Origin: an uncultured Phascolarctobacterium sp. | GTDB taxonomy: Bacteria > Bacillota > Negativicutes > Acidaminococcales > Acidaminococcaceae | DNA length: 29,711 bases | Assembly: GCF_900753045.1 (NCBI RefSeq) | Contig: NZ_CAADXO010000046.1 | Span: 1-29,711 of the forward strand | Reading direction: 5' to 3' | In this document: piece by piece, positions 1 through 7,719 of the stretch | How the letters are laid out: every line of letters starts with the position of its first letter | How positions within the stretch are numbered: position 1 is the first letter of the stretch | Notes under the pieces: generated by a model | What the model was told of the DNA's origin: nothing | What the model saw: the letters and a program-made list of their open reading frames with translations, nothing else | Database searches by the model: none | Translations under genes and position numbers: made by a program

Positions 1-82
1 TAAAGAACCGCCGTGTACCGAACGGTACGCACGGTGGTGTGAGAGGACGACTGCTCAAATAATGAGCAGTCTCCTACTCGAT
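1..82 (+). mobile_element. Group II intron, 3' end (domains V and VI), truncated by window edge
   Basis: The first 82 bases fold as the last two domains of a group II intron. Domain V: positions 7-15 pair with 30-38, 16-19 pair with 24-27, the loop GAAC is at 20-23 and a two-base CG bulge lies at 28-29; the catalytic triad reads CGC at 9-11. Domain VI: 41-43 pair with 77-79, 44-47 with 72-75 and 50-56 with 64-70, leaving a single bulged A at 76. That A is seven bases from the proposed 3' splice site after GAT at 82, where the branch-point A is expected. The intron-encoded reverse transcriptase and the 5' exon would lie upstream of the window. Whether the intron is complete cannot be seen. Confidence 0.85.
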
Positions 83-159
83 TTTTACAGAAGAATATGT
101 AACTTTTTATACAGTAAATATACATTGAAAACAGAAGTGAAGAAATTTTTTCAAAAAAC

Positions 160-188
160 TTTACAAATAAAGTATAAAAGCATAAAAT
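160..188 (+). promoter_or_regulatory. Putative promoter of the first ABC operon
   Basis: TTTACA at 160-165 and TAAAAT at 183-188 are separated by 17 bases, about 50 bases before the start codon at 239. It lies between the intron end and the operon, so the operon need not depend on readthrough from the intron. The -10 match is moderate. Confidence 0.5.
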
Positions 189-238
189 AACCCTAACTAC
201 ATTTATACGAAATTTGTAGCATGGAAGGATGGTAGAAA

Positions 239-1246
239 ATGATTTCTCTCAAAAGCAACAAAATTAAAGCATTGGCAGCCGGTCTGATGCTGACCCTCGC
301 CTTGGGGGCATTAGGCTGCGGCGGTGACAAAAAGGAAGCAGGTGCAAAGGCTGAAAAAGTCAATGTCGGCATTGTTCAATTGGTAGAACATGAGGCACTT
401 GATGCAGCTAACAAGGGCTTTGTTGACGGTCTGGCATCTAAGGGCTATAAGGAAGGTCAGAACATTACTTTTGACAAACAAAATGCTCAGGCTGACCAGT
501 CTAATCTGCAGAACATTGCTCATCGCTTTGTAAATAATAAGGTTGATTTGATTTGTGCTATTGCAACTCCTGCGGCTCAGACAGTAGCCAATGTTACCAG
601 CGATATTCCTATCGTTGCTACTGCGGTAACTGACTACAAAACCGCTAAGCTGGTTAAGGATGATGCTAAACCGGGCACTAATGTAACCGGTACAACTGAT
701 ATGAATCCTGTTGCCGAGCAGCTGGATTTACTGCTGAAGCTTGTTCCGAATGCTAAAACCATCGGTACAATTTATTGCTCCAGCGAGGTTAACTCCCAAC
801 TGCAGGTTGAGCTGCTGAAGAAGGCTGCAGCTGCTAAGGGAATTACCGTAAAGGAAGCTACTGTTTCTACTGTTAATGATATCCAACAGGCTGCCCGCAG
901 CCTGGTAGGTGATGTACAGGCAGTATATGTTCCTACCGACAATGTATTGGCTTCCGCTATTCCTACTCTGATCAGCGTAACCGAAGAAGCAAAGCTTCCG
1001 GTTATCTGTGCTGAAGGCGGTATGGTAAGAGCCGGCGGTCTGGCAACATTGGGTGTTGATTATTACAAGCTCGGCTTCCAAACCGGTGTGATGGCTGCTG
1101 ATATTCTGAGCGGCAAGTCTAAACCGGCTGATATGGCTATTCAGGCACAAAAAGAATTTAAGCCTACCATCAATCTTAAGGAAGCAGCTAAGATTGGTTT
1201 GAAGGTTCCTGAAGATTTGCTGAAGGGTGCAGAGGTTATTAAATAA
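239..1246 (+). CDS. ABC transporter substrate-binding lipoprotein (ABC_sub_bind / COG2984 type)
   Basis: Predicted extracytoplasmic binding lipoprotein of 335 residues. A basic start and hydrophobic stretch are followed by the lipobox ALGC with Cys27 as the lipidation site. The rest has the two-lobed periplasmic-binding fold of the family that includes streptococcal TrpX: an early VGIVQLVEH strand, IDLICAIATPAAQT-like and TGTTDMNPVAEQ segments, and a late GVDYYKLGFQTG segment. The ATG is preceded by GGAAGG at 223-228. It is followed by a permease and an ATPase of the matching COG4120/COG1101 families, so it should deliver ligand to that importer. The ligand cannot be read from sequence; some relatives carry tryptophan or other amino acids. 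Family call is firm, substrate open. Confidence 0.9.
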   Translation: MISLKSNKIKALAAGLMLTLALGALGCGGDKKEAGAKAEKVNVGIVQLVEHEALDAANKGFVDGLASKGYKEGQNITFDKQNAQADQSNLQNIAHRFVNNKVDLICAIATPAAQTVANVTSDIPIVATAVTDYKTAKLVKDDAKPGTNVTGTTDMNPVAEQLDLLLKLVPNAKTIGTIYCSSEVNSQLQVELLKKAAAAKGITVKEATVSTVNDIQQAARSLVGDVQAVYVPTDNVLASAIPTLISVTEEAKLPVICAEGGMVRAGGLATLGVDYYKLGFQTGVMAADILSGKSKPADMAIQAQKEFKPTINLKEAAKIGLKVPEDLLKGAEVIK

Positions 1247-1256
1247 TTAAAATTTG

Positions 1257-1288
1257 GAGCCTGCCGCTAAAAAAGCAGGCTCTTTTTT
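1257..1288 (+). terminator. Intrinsic terminator between binding protein and permease genes
   Basis: An 8-bp perfect stem (1257-1264 with 1275-1282) with a ten-base loop is followed by six T residues (1283-1288). It sits inside the operon, so it probably trims transcription after the binding-protein gene and gives that subunit in excess over the membrane components. Confidence 0.85.
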
Positions 1289-1315
1289 CGCTAAGAAGAT
1301 TGGGAGGAATTGGGA

Positions 1316-2200
1316 ATGATTAGTTTGTTGATACCTACAGTGGCACAGGGCTTGCTGTGGGCGTTGATGGCTCTTGGTGTATATGTTACATTCCGAGTGC
1401 TGGATATTGCAGATTTGACGGTAGAAGGCAGCTTTCCGTTGGGCGCGGCAACAGCTGCTTCCATGATGGTTGCTGGCTTCGGTCCTCTGGCCGCACTTTT
1501 AGGTGCCTGCATTGCCGGTATGCTGGCTGGTATTATAACCGGCATTTTGCATACTAAAATGAAAATACCTGCTCTGTTGGCCGGTATTTTGACCATGATT
1601 GCTTTGTATTCCGTTAACCTGCGCATTATGGGCAAGGCTAACTTATCTCTGCTTGGTGTGGATACTACTTTTAAAATTGCCAAGTCTATGATGGACCTGT
1701 CAATGGCGCAGACAACGCTTGTTGTTGGTCTGGCTGTAACCGTTCTGGTTGGTTGCTTTATGTACTGGTTCTTTGGTACGCAGATTGGCGCTGCTATCCG
1801 CGCTACCGGCTTCAACCAGCAGATGATCCGTGCTCAGGGCGTAGATACCGACGTAACGATTATTCTTGGCTTGCTCATCAGTAATGCTCTGGTTGCTGTT
1901 TCCGGTGCTCTGGTTGCACAGTCCAACGGCTTTTCCGATGTCGGTATGGGTACCGGCACAATCGTTATCGGTCTGGCATCCGTTATTATCGGTGAGGTGC
2001 TTTTCGGTACACGCAGCTTTAAAAACTGCCTGATTTCCGTAGTTTTAGGCTCTATTGTTTATCGTATTGTAATTGCAGTTGTACTGGCTATGGGTATGCC
2101 ACCAAACGATCTGAAGCTCTTTACCTCAGTGCTGGTGGCAATTGCTTTGTCCATGCCGCTGATTAAAAGTAAATTCGGTGCCAGAAAGGCGGTGCGTTAA
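1316..2200 (+). CDS. ABC transporter permease (BPD_transp_2 / COG4120 type)
   Basis: Membrane subunit of the importer encoded with the flanking binding protein and ATPase. The 294-residue chain is hydrophobic nearly throughout, with about eight membrane spans, and carries the TFRVLDIADLTVEGSFPLG segment typical of this permease family, related to the branched-chain amino acid and ribose permeases. The start is taken as ATG 1316 because GGGAGG at 1302-1307 is eight bases away; an in-frame TTG at 1310 would be only two bases from it. The stop codon directly abuts the ATG of the ATPase gene, which suggests translational coupling. Confidence 0.9.
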   Translation: MISLLIPTVAQGLLWALMALGVYVTFRVLDIADLTVEGSFPLGAATAASMMVAGFGPLAALLGACIAGMLAGIITGILHTKMKIPALLAGILTMIALYSVNLRIMGKANLSLLGVDTTFKIAKSMMDLSMAQTTLVVGLAVTVLVGCFMYWFFGTQIGAAIRATGFNQQMIRAQGVDTDVTIILGLLISNALVAVSGALVAQSNGFSDVGMGTGTIVIGLASVIIGEVLFGTRSFKNCLISVVLGSIVYRIVIAVVLAMGMPPNDLKLFTSVLVAIALSMPLIKSKFGARKAVR

Positions 2201-2995
2201 ATGCTGCATGTAGAACACGTTTCCAAAACATTTTTCCCCGGAACTATCAATGAAAAGAAGGCTCTGCAGGATTTATCTCTGCATCTGGAGCCCGGTGATT
2301 TTGCTACAGTTATCGGCGGTAACGGTGCCGGCAAATCTACTACGCTGAATGCGATTGCCGGTGTTTTCCCGATAGATAAGGGCAAGATTATTATTGACGG
2401 TGAGGATATTACCAAAAAGCCGGAGCATAAGCGTGCTAAATATATCGGCCGTGTATTCCAGGATCCGATGCTTGGTACTGCTGCCGGTATGATGATAGAA
2501 GAAAATCTTTCCCTGGCGGCTCGTCGCGGTGAAACTCCCGGCCTGGGCTGGAGTCTTTCCAGCGATCAGCATGACCGCTTTTATGAGCTGCTGAAGGAGC
2601 TTGATTTAGGTCTGGAGGACAGAATGACTGCTAAGGTCGGTCTTTTGAGCGGTGGTCAGCGTCAGGCACTTACCTTGCTGATGGCAACGTTGAAAAAACC
2701 AAAGCTGCTGCTTTTGGACGAGCATACGGCAGCGCTTGACCCGAAGACAGCAGCGAAGGTGCTGGCGCTTACGGAAAAAATCGTAACCCGAGATCAGCTG
2801 ACAACGCTGATGATTACCCATAATATGCGCGATGCTTTGCGTTACGGCAACCGACTGATTATGCTGCATAACGGCAGAGTAATTATCGACGTTAAGGGAG
2901 AAGAAAAGCAGCATTTGCAGATAGCCGATTTGTTGGATATGTTTGAAAAGGCAAGCGGCTCCGAGATGGCAAGTGACCGTTTGCTGCTTGGCTGA
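2201..2995 (+). CDS. ABC transporter ATP-binding protein (COG1101 type)
   Basis: Cytoplasmic ATPase subunit of the importer, 264 residues. All nucleotide-binding motifs are present in order: Walker A GGNGAGKST at 39-47, Q-loop VFQDP near 86-90, signature LLSGGQRQ at 148-155, Walker B LLLLDEH from 169 and the switch histidine in ITHN at 207. The insertion between Q-loop and signature (GMMIEENLSLAARRG and following) is usual for ATPases partnered with COG2984 binding proteins. The gene starts immediately after the permease stop. No terminator hairpin is evident after it. Confidence 0.95.
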   Translation: MLHVEHVSKTFFPGTINEKKALQDLSLHLEPGDFATVIGGNGAGKSTTLNAIAGVFPIDKGKIIIDGEDITKKPEHKRAKYIGRVFQDPMLGTAAGMMIEENLSLAARRGETPGLGWSLSSDQHDRFYELLKELDLGLEDRMTAKVGLLSGGQRQALTLLMATLKKPKLLLLDEHTAALDPKTAAKVLALTEKIVTRDQLTTLMITHNMRDALRYGNRLIMLHNGRVIIDVKGEEKQHLQIADLLDMFEKASGSEMASDRLLLG

Positions 2996-3139
2996 TAGGC
3001 TAAATTTCTTGATATGGACACAAGTTTATGTTACGTGAACAAGAGTACCATAAAAAAAGAATTTTAGCATTTCACTAGAAATTTAATATCTTCATGACTA
3101 AAATATAGAGGAAAGTAAATAAAATATACGAAAAAACTC

Positions 3140-3167
3140 TTGCGAAATCTGAAAAACGTGGTAAACT
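3140..3167 (+). promoter_or_regulatory. Putative promoter of the XRE regulator gene
   Basis: TTGCGA at 3140-3145 and TAAACT at 3162-3167 with a 16-base spacer, about 65 bases before the TTG start at 3234. The 230-base AT-rich gap between the ATPase gene and this gene shows no other clear element. Confidence 0.4.
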
Positions 3168-3233
3168 TTAAATAAGTGCTTTATTAGTTTAAAAAAATTT
3201 GTCGCAAGTAAACCGAAAGGCGGTGCTAGGAAA

Positions 3234-3527
3234 TTGCAAGAGGAAATTAAACTTATTGGTCGCAGAATCCGTTTGCTGCGTACCGCAAAAAATCTGACAC
3301 AAACAGGGTTGGCAAAGGAGATGGGGATTTCCCAGACACACCTGTGTAATATAGAGTGTGGCCGTGTTCCTGTAACTCTGCCCAATCTGCTTAAACTGCA
3401 TAGCCTGTTGGAGTGCAATATGAGCAGTTTCTTTGTTGATTTAGATGAACAGGCTGAGGCTAAAGATAAAGATATCAGTCTTGAAGAAGTTCTGCAAATT
3501 GTAAAGTTGTTAAAACAAAAAAATTAA
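3234..3527 (+). CDS. Small XRE-family helix-turn-helix regulator
   Basis: A 97-residue DNA-binding protein of the Cro/C1 (HTH_3) type. The helix-turn-helix spans roughly residues 8-62: IRLLRTAKNLTQTGLAKEMG, then GISQTHLCNIECGRVPVT, then a third helix LPNLLKLHSLL. The C-terminal 30 residues are acidic and helical and may dimerise. The start is TTG, supported by AAAGGCGG at 3216-3223 ten bases upstream; there is no ATG nearby in frame. It stands alone between a transporter operon and the DUF445 genes with its own terminator, so its targets are not evident. Confidence 0.9.
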   Translation: MQEEIKLIGRRIRLLRTAKNLTQTGLAKEMGISQTHLCNIECGRVPVTLPNLLKLHSLLECNMSSFFVDLDEQAEAKDKDISLEEVLQIVKLLKQKN

Positions 3528-3562
3528 GCACTTCGCTTTACGAGGAGATAGAAAATAGAATT

Positions 3563-3604
3563 AGCTGGCGCAAGGTATGTGAGAGTACTTGCACCAGCTT
3601 TTTT
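3563..3604 (+). terminator. Intrinsic terminator after the XRE gene
   Basis: A 12-bp stem with one mismatch (3563-3574 with 3588-3599) followed by five T residues. It separates the regulator from the DUF445 pair. Confidence 0.85.
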
Positions 3605-3641
3605 ATATTATAAGCCTTTGCTTACGCTGTTATCTGCTTTG

Positions 3642-3650
3642 TGCTATAAT
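3642..3650 (+). promoter_or_regulatory. Extended -10 promoter of the DUF445 pair
   Basis: TGCTATAAT at 3642-3650 is a perfect extended -10 element; no good -35 hexamer lies 16-18 bases upstream. It is 65 bases before the ATG at 3716. Confidence 0.6.
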
Positions 3651-3715
3651 TAAAAATAAGAGTAAAGAAATTCTATAACATAATAGATAAAGCGTTTGTT
3701 GATAGGAGATTGATT

Positions 3716-4921
3716 ATGGCTACAGTAAAAACACAGGCGCACTGCCTGCTGGCCGGCGCCGCAGCTGCCGCTGCCTGCGCCTGGCCTTGGGCGCAGGCCA
3801 GCCTTGCGGCTGATTTTATACATCATACGGCATTGGCTGCGACGATTGGCGGCTTGGCAGACTGGTGGGGCGTGACGGCGCTTTTCAAACGTCCCATGGG
3901 TGTTAACGCGCCGGGAACAGATGTACTCCGTAATAATTATGAGCGACTGACAACAGGTCTGGCTGATTTTGTGAGCAATGACCTGTTGACGGCAGAAAAC
4001 GTTATGCAGGCTGTTGGTGACGAAAACTTTGCCAAGCTGCTGTTGGCGCATTTTGCGCAGCAGCAGAATGTGGAGCGCCTGTGGCAGACGGTACGTCCGT
4101 TGGCGCAGCATGCGCTGCGCTCGCTCAATACAAGGCAGGCAGAACAGCTTTTGCTTTCGGAGTTGCCTAAGTATATTGCCAGCCTGCGTATTCCGGAGAT
4201 TCTGGTGGACGCGCTGCAGAAGGCTGTGGCTAACGGCAGCTTTAACGGTATTTGGCAGCTGCTGACGCAGGAGGCCAAGCAGATTCTGCATAAGCCGGAA
4301 TTTACCGCTTTGCTGGAAGGTCTGACGCAGATGGCGGAGGAAGAATATAATAAGGACAGTCTGTTGCGCAATTTATTTGTGAGCGGGCAGGCAGCTAAGC
4401 TGGCACCGCTTTTTGTACAGGAGCTGGAAAAGGCTTTGGATGCCTTAGCTGATCCTGACAGTGAGCTGCGGCGGCAGGTTGATAACTGGCTGTTGGTACG
4501 CATGGAGGATTATCGTCATGATATTGCTTTTGCGGACTGGCTCAACAGCAAGCTGTCACAGCTGGCAACAGCGAAGGCACTGGCTTTTAAGGAGCTGCTG
4601 CAAACGCAGGACGTAGATATTTTATTGACTCTGCTGCAAAAGAGGCTGCAGCTGCTGGCTGACAGCGAGACGGAGCAGAGCAGGCTGGACAGCGCATTGA
4701 AGGAGCTGCTGCTGCAGGCCTTGGCAATGCAGCATGATACGGTATATGATTTGGTTTTGGCTAAGCTGCAGAGCTATGACAGGGATGTATTGATTGCGAA
4801 AATGGAGCAGCGCGTGGGCGATGATTTGCAAAATATCCGCAAGAGTGGCACCTGTATCGGTGGTTTGATGGGAGCAATGCTATTTATTATTGCGACGTTG
4901 GCAGAAAGGCTGGTGGGGTAG
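3716..4921 (+). CDS. DUF445 family membrane protein, first of a tandem pair
   Basis: A 401-residue DUF445 (YjiN/YheB-related) protein of unknown biochemical role. The family hallmark near the N-terminus is GGLADWWGVTALFKRPMG (about residues 44-61), preceded by an Ala-rich hydrophobic segment. The central 280 residues are charged and helical, rich in LxxLLxQ heptad-like patterns that suggest coiled coils. The chain ends with a single membrane segment (CIGGLMGAMLFIIATLAERLVG). Two hydrophobic ends and a long helical middle are usual for the family. ATG 3716 is chosen over TTG 3710 because AGGAGA at 3704-3709 is spaced six bases from the ATG. Its stop codon abuts the ATG of the second DUF445 gene. 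Confidence 0.88.
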   Translation: MATVKTQAHCLLAGAAAAAACAWPWAQASLAADFIHHTALAATIGGLADWWGVTALFKRPMGVNAPGTDVLRNNYERLTTGLADFVSNDLLTAENVMQAVGDENFAKLLLAHFAQQQNVERLWQTVRPLAQHALRSLNTRQAEQLLLSELPKYIASLRIPEILVDALQKAVANGSFNGIWQLLTQEAKQILHKPEFTALLEGLTQMAEEEYNKDSLLRNLFVSGQAAKLAPLFVQELEKALDALADPDSELRRQVDNWLLVRMEDYRHDIAFADWLNSKLSQLATAKALAFKELLQTQDVDILLTLLQKRLQLLADSETEQSRLDSALKELLLQALAMQHDTVYDLVLAKLQSYDRDVLIAKMEQRVGDDLQNIRKSGTCIGGLMGAMLFIIATLAERLVG

Positions 4922-6259
4922 ATGAATAGTTTGAAAAAACATTGGACATATGCAGACAGTGCTTTTCTTGCTTCCGGTGCAGTCTATCTGCTTTTCTTAT
5001 ATCTCAGGCTGCATTATGCCGGGCTGTACATGGGGCACTTCGGCGAGTTTAAGTGGGATTGGCTGATTTTGGGTTACTATATGGCGGAAGCGGCGCTGAT
5101 TGGCAGCTTTGCGGATTGGTTTGCCGTGACTGCTGTGTTTAAGGTACCCTGGATATGCCGTCTGTTGCCGTTTATGGCCAAGCATACGGCGATTTTGCCG
5201 CGTAGCAGAGAGGGTTTTGTGCGTGGCTGCGGTCAAATGGTACAGCAGGAGTTTTTGACGAAAAAGGCCTTGCTGCTGCAAAAAAAGCAGCTGGTAATTC
5301 TGGATAAATTTATAGTTTATCTGGAAAAGCCGGAGAACAAGGCGCGGTTGCAGGGATTGCTGACCAATTTTGCCGAAGGCGTTCTGCATAAGCTCGATAC
5401 GCAGGCTTTAAGCAGGCAGCTTGAGGGTAAAATAAAAACAGCCTTGGCTGACGTAGAAGCCAACGAACAGCTTGATAAGCTGTTTAAAGCCCTGGCTGCA
5501 CAGCGTAGGGATGAGCAATGCTACGAATGGCTGCTGCAGCAGCTGGTTGCGCTGGCGGAATCTTCTGCTATCAGAGAGCGTGTTCGCCGAGAGCTGCAAA
5601 AGCAGGTGGAAAAGCGTGGCAGCGAAGGTTTGTGGAGCAGTATTAAGCTGTGGGCTGCCAAAAAGCTGGATGTTATTAATGTTGAAGATGCAACAGATGC
5701 CATTTGCCGTGCCTTGGTGGGAACTGCTCACCGTCTGCAGGATGATGAGCAGTGGCGCTCTTGGCTGTATGCACAGCTGCAGCGTGTTGCAGGCAGCGTT
5801 TACGGTACGCAAGCGTGGCGTGAACTGGTGCAGTCACTGCAGAATCGTGCTTTGCATGATATTTCTCTGCAGTCTGCCTTGAAGCAGCTTTTGGATAATA
5901 TGATTAAGGCTCTGTGCCGTCCGCTTGTGCAGGAAGGCAGTGCGGCAGTGCAGCCGACGATTCTGCTGCAGGCTGTGCAAGAGGCGTTGGAAACTATTGA
6001 AACGGATTTACGTTCCGACGCACTGTTTAAGGCTAAGGCAGAGGCGTATCTGCAACATATACTTGGCTTAGGCCTGCTGCAGGCTCAGACGATGCTGGGC
6101 GATATTGTGGAGCGAATTTTGCAGGCAATGGCCGATGAACGTTTGACAGAGATGGTGCGCAGTAAGGTTGATACCGATATGCAGCGTATTCGTCTTAATG
6201 GTACGGTTATGGGTGCTTTTTTGGGAGCTATATTTTATCTGCTTAAATGCGCTTGGTGA
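4922..6259 (+). CDS. DUF445 family membrane protein, second of a tandem pair
   Basis: A 445-residue paralogue of the preceding protein. The same hallmark appears as IGSFADWFAVTAVFKVPW (about residues 60-77). Two hydrophobic segments lie near the N-terminus (AFLASGAVYLLFLYLRL and YMAEAALIGSF), then a long helical region, and a C-terminal span (GTVMGAFLGAIFYLLK) like that of DUF445 proteins generally. It begins directly after the preceding stop codon, so the two are co-translated and may form a hetero-complex. Function is not established. Confidence 0.88.
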   Translation: MNSLKKHWTYADSAFLASGAVYLLFLYLRLHYAGLYMGHFGEFKWDWLILGYYMAEAALIGSFADWFAVTAVFKVPWICRLLPFMAKHTAILPRSREGFVRGCGQMVQQEFLTKKALLLQKKQLVILDKFIVYLEKPENKARLQGLLTNFAEGVLHKLDTQALSRQLEGKIKTALADVEANEQLDKLFKALAAQRRDEQCYEWLLQQLVALAESSAIRERVRRELQKQVEKRGSEGLWSSIKLWAAKKLDVINVEDATDAICRALVGTAHRLQDDEQWRSWLYAQLQRVAGSVYGTQAWRELVQSLQNRALHDISLQSALKQLLDNMIKALCRPLVQEGSAAVQPTILLQAVQEALETIETDLRSDALFKAKAEAYLQHILGLGLLQAQTMLGDIVERILQAMADERLTEMVRSKVDTDMQRIRLNGTVMGAFLGAIFYLLKCAW

Positions 6260-6347
6260 GTAAGGCCGGCGATAAAGCACTATATACTTTGTCACGAATA
6301 CCTTGTCATAGTAGTAGTACGCCGACGGCATTCGTTCCTCAAAACTT

Positions 6348-6393
6348 AAAAGTCTGATGATAAGCACTAAATGCATTATCATCAGACTTTTTT
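6348..6393 (+). terminator. Terminator after the DUF445 pair
   Basis: A 16-bp perfect stem (6348-6363 with 6376-6391) ending in a T run to 6393. The stem itself starts with an A run, so it could also work on the minus strand as a backup for the convergent tRNA gene. Confidence 0.85.
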
Positions 6394-6405
6394 ATGTGAG
6401 CACAA

Positions 6406-6438
6406 ACAAAAAAAGCTCCAAGCCGAAGGCTTGAAGCT
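6406..6438 (-). terminator. Terminator of the tRNA-Gly gene
   Basis: On the minus strand an 11-bp stem with one G-U pair (6428-6438 with 6414-6424) closes on a C(UUCG)G tetraloop and is followed by a run of T (A on the plus strand at 6407-6413). It lies 13 bases past the tRNA 3' end. Confidence 0.85.
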
Positions 6439-6450
6439 CATAAGCTCAAA

Positions 6451-6525
6451 TGGAGCGGGTAACGAGAATCGAACTCGCGACACTCAGCTTGGGAAGCTGA
6501 TGTTCTACCGCTGAACTATACCCGC
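6451..6525 (-). tRNA. tRNA-Gly (anticodon CCC)
   Basis: The minus strand folds as a complete 75-nt cloverleaf: acceptor GCGGGTA with TACCCGC, anticodon stem TCAGC/GCTGA around the loop TTCCCAA, T-arm GTTCGATTC, discriminator T and an encoded CCA (6451-6453). The anticodon CCC reads GGG glycine codons. It is a single-gene unit with a near-ideal promoter and a UUCG-loop terminator. Confidence 0.97.
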
Positions 6526-6546
6526 AGATAAAAATACCATAACGCT

Positions 6547-6575
6547 ATTATATACTATAACGGGTAAAGTTGCAA
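6547..6575 (-). promoter_or_regulatory. Promoter of the tRNA-Gly gene
   Basis: On the minus strand TTGCAA (6570-6575) and TATAAT (6547-6552) are exactly 17 bases apart, about 20 bases before the tRNA 5' end. A strong vegetative promoter, as expected for a tRNA. Confidence 0.85.
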
Positions 6576-6673
6576 GTATAAGGCAGTGCTAAGAGCTTTG
6601 TGACGAGCAATTGTAGTTGTCAGAAAAACTTTAAAATTTTTTCTAGAATACTGTATACAAAATACAAAAAAGT

Positions 6674-6681
6674 GCTATAAT
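6674..6681 (+). promoter_or_regulatory. Extended -10 promoter of the 22-residue ORF
   Basis: TGCTATAAT ends at 6681, with no convincing -35. The expected leader is about 85 bases and holds two small hairpins: GGG/CCC around 6695-6706 and GCTGT/ACAGC at 6711-6725. I do not recognise a known riboswitch in it. Confidence 0.55.
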
Positions 6682-6771
6682 AGATAGCAGATGAGGGAAA
6701 AACCCCACAGGCTGTAAAAATACAGCGTCAAATAAAAAATAAAAAGTGCGAATGTATGGAGGTGAGTTACT

Positions 6772-6840
6772 ATGTTTAGTGCCGCTGGTGTTAGCTTAGT
6801 TTTCTTAGGCGTCCTGACTGTTATGTGCATTTTTGAATAA
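6772..6840 (+). CDS. Predicted 22-residue membrane microprotein
   Basis: A short ORF with every expression signal of a real gene: extended -10 promoter, GGAGGTGA at 6758-6765 six bases before the ATG, and a terminator directly after the stop. The product starts MFSAAGVSLVFLGVLTV and ends in CIFE, that is, one hydrophobic span of about 18 residues with an acidic C-terminus. I do not recognise it. It might be a small regulatory membrane protein, a type I toxin-like peptide, or an accessory subunit of a membrane complex; nothing in the neighbourhood decides this, and no antisense RNA promoter is obvious. Confidence 0.6.
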   Translation: MFSAAGVSLVFLGVLTVMCIFE

Positions 6841-6852
6841 TTGTAATGAGGG

Positions 6853-6896
6853 AACGCCTCTGACCACGCTTTGAGCTGTGGGCAGAGGCGTTTTTA
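6853..6896 (+). terminator. Terminator after the microprotein gene
   Basis: A ten-base-pair stem (6853-6862 with 6883-6892), extended by CCAC/GTGG further in, is followed by T residues to 6896. Confidence 0.85.
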
Positions 6897-6919
6897 TTAT
6901 GCCTGTAATTCTGTTGTTG

Positions 6920-7675
6920 TTAAGCTAATCCCTTGCGGTGGCTGTCATCCCAGCCTACCAGGTCCTTAATAACCTCGGAGGCAATAATCAATCCTGCTAC
7001 CGAAGGTGTGAAGGCATTACTGCCGGGCAGCGCACGGCGTTTGGGCGCTTCTGCGTGACATTTGCTTTCTACTTCCTCGTTTATAGGTAAAAGCGGCAAC
7101 TCCTGTGAATAAACAACCTTTAGTTTTTTAATGTTGTTTTTCTTCATGGCCTGGCGCATAACACGTGCCAAGGGGTCAACCTTGGTTTTATAGATATCTG
7201 CTACCTCAAACATGGCAGGATTAACCTTGTTGCCTGCTCCCATGCTGCTGATAACCGGTACGTCTGCTGCCTTGGCTGCAAGTACGATAGCAATTTTGGC
7301 TGCCACGGTATCTACGGCATCGACAACGTAATCATATTGCGAGAAATCAAATTCGTGCTGATTTTCCGGTAAAAAGAAGCATTGGCGGCAATTTACTTTG
7401 GCATCGGGGTTGATACTCGCAATACGTTTGGCCATGACTTCAACCTTAGGCTGGCCGACAGTATCAAGGGTAGCGATAATCTGACGATTGAGATTGGTGA
7501 GGGCAACGGTATCGTTATCAATGAGGTCAAAGCTGCCGACACCGCTGCGGGCGAGTGCTTCAACTGTATAACCGCCTACGCCGCCAATACCGAAAACAGC
7601 GACATGGGTGTTCTGCAGACGCGTAATTGCTTCGCTGCCGAAGAGCAGCTCTGTACGTGAAAATTGGTTAAGCAT
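6920..7675 (-). CDS. tcdA: tRNA threonylcarbamoyladenosine dehydratase (TcdA/CsdL, ThiF-E1 family)
   Basis: ATP-dependent enzyme that cyclises t6A37 of ANN-decoding tRNAs to ct6A. The 251-residue chain has the E1-like adenylating fold: nucleotide-binding loop GIGGVGG at 29-35, then DNDTVALTNLNRQ at 53-65, where the acidic and arginine residues contact ATP and Mg. The YDYVVDAVDTVAAKIAIV segment and KCHAEAPKRRALPGSNAF near the C-terminus are typical of TcdA rather than ThiF, MoeB or HesA, and the length fits. AGGAGA lies just upstream of the ATG. No partner sulfur-carrier gene is adjacent, as usual for TcdA. The gene follows the HlyD-type gene on the same strand after a short gap. Confidence 0.92.
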   Translation of the reverse strand: MLNQFSRTELLFGSEAITRLQNTHVAVFGIGGVGGYTVEALARSGVGSFDLIDNDTVALTNLNRQIIATLDTVGQPKVEVMAKRIASINPDAKVNCRQCFFLPENQHEFDFSQYDYVVDAVDTVAAKIAIVLAAKAADVPVISSMGAGNKVNPAMFEVADIYKTKVDPLARVMRQAMKKNNIKKLKVVYSQELPLLPINEEVESKCHAEAPKRRALPGSNAFTPSVAGLIIASEVIKDLVGWDDSHRKGLA

Positions 7676-7719
7676 ATGAATCTCCTTGCGTGGTATTTAT
7701 TGGTTTGGATATCGGAAGC

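Noticed and set aside
3650..4291. 213-codon minus-strand frame
   Set aside because: It is antisense to the first DUF445 gene and rich in Gln/Arg/Cys as expected for a shadow frame.
6682..6771. Known riboswitch in the microprotein leader
   Set aside because: Two short hairpins exist, but none of the conserved riboswitch cores I know (c-di-GMP, Mn, ZTP, guanidine) is present.
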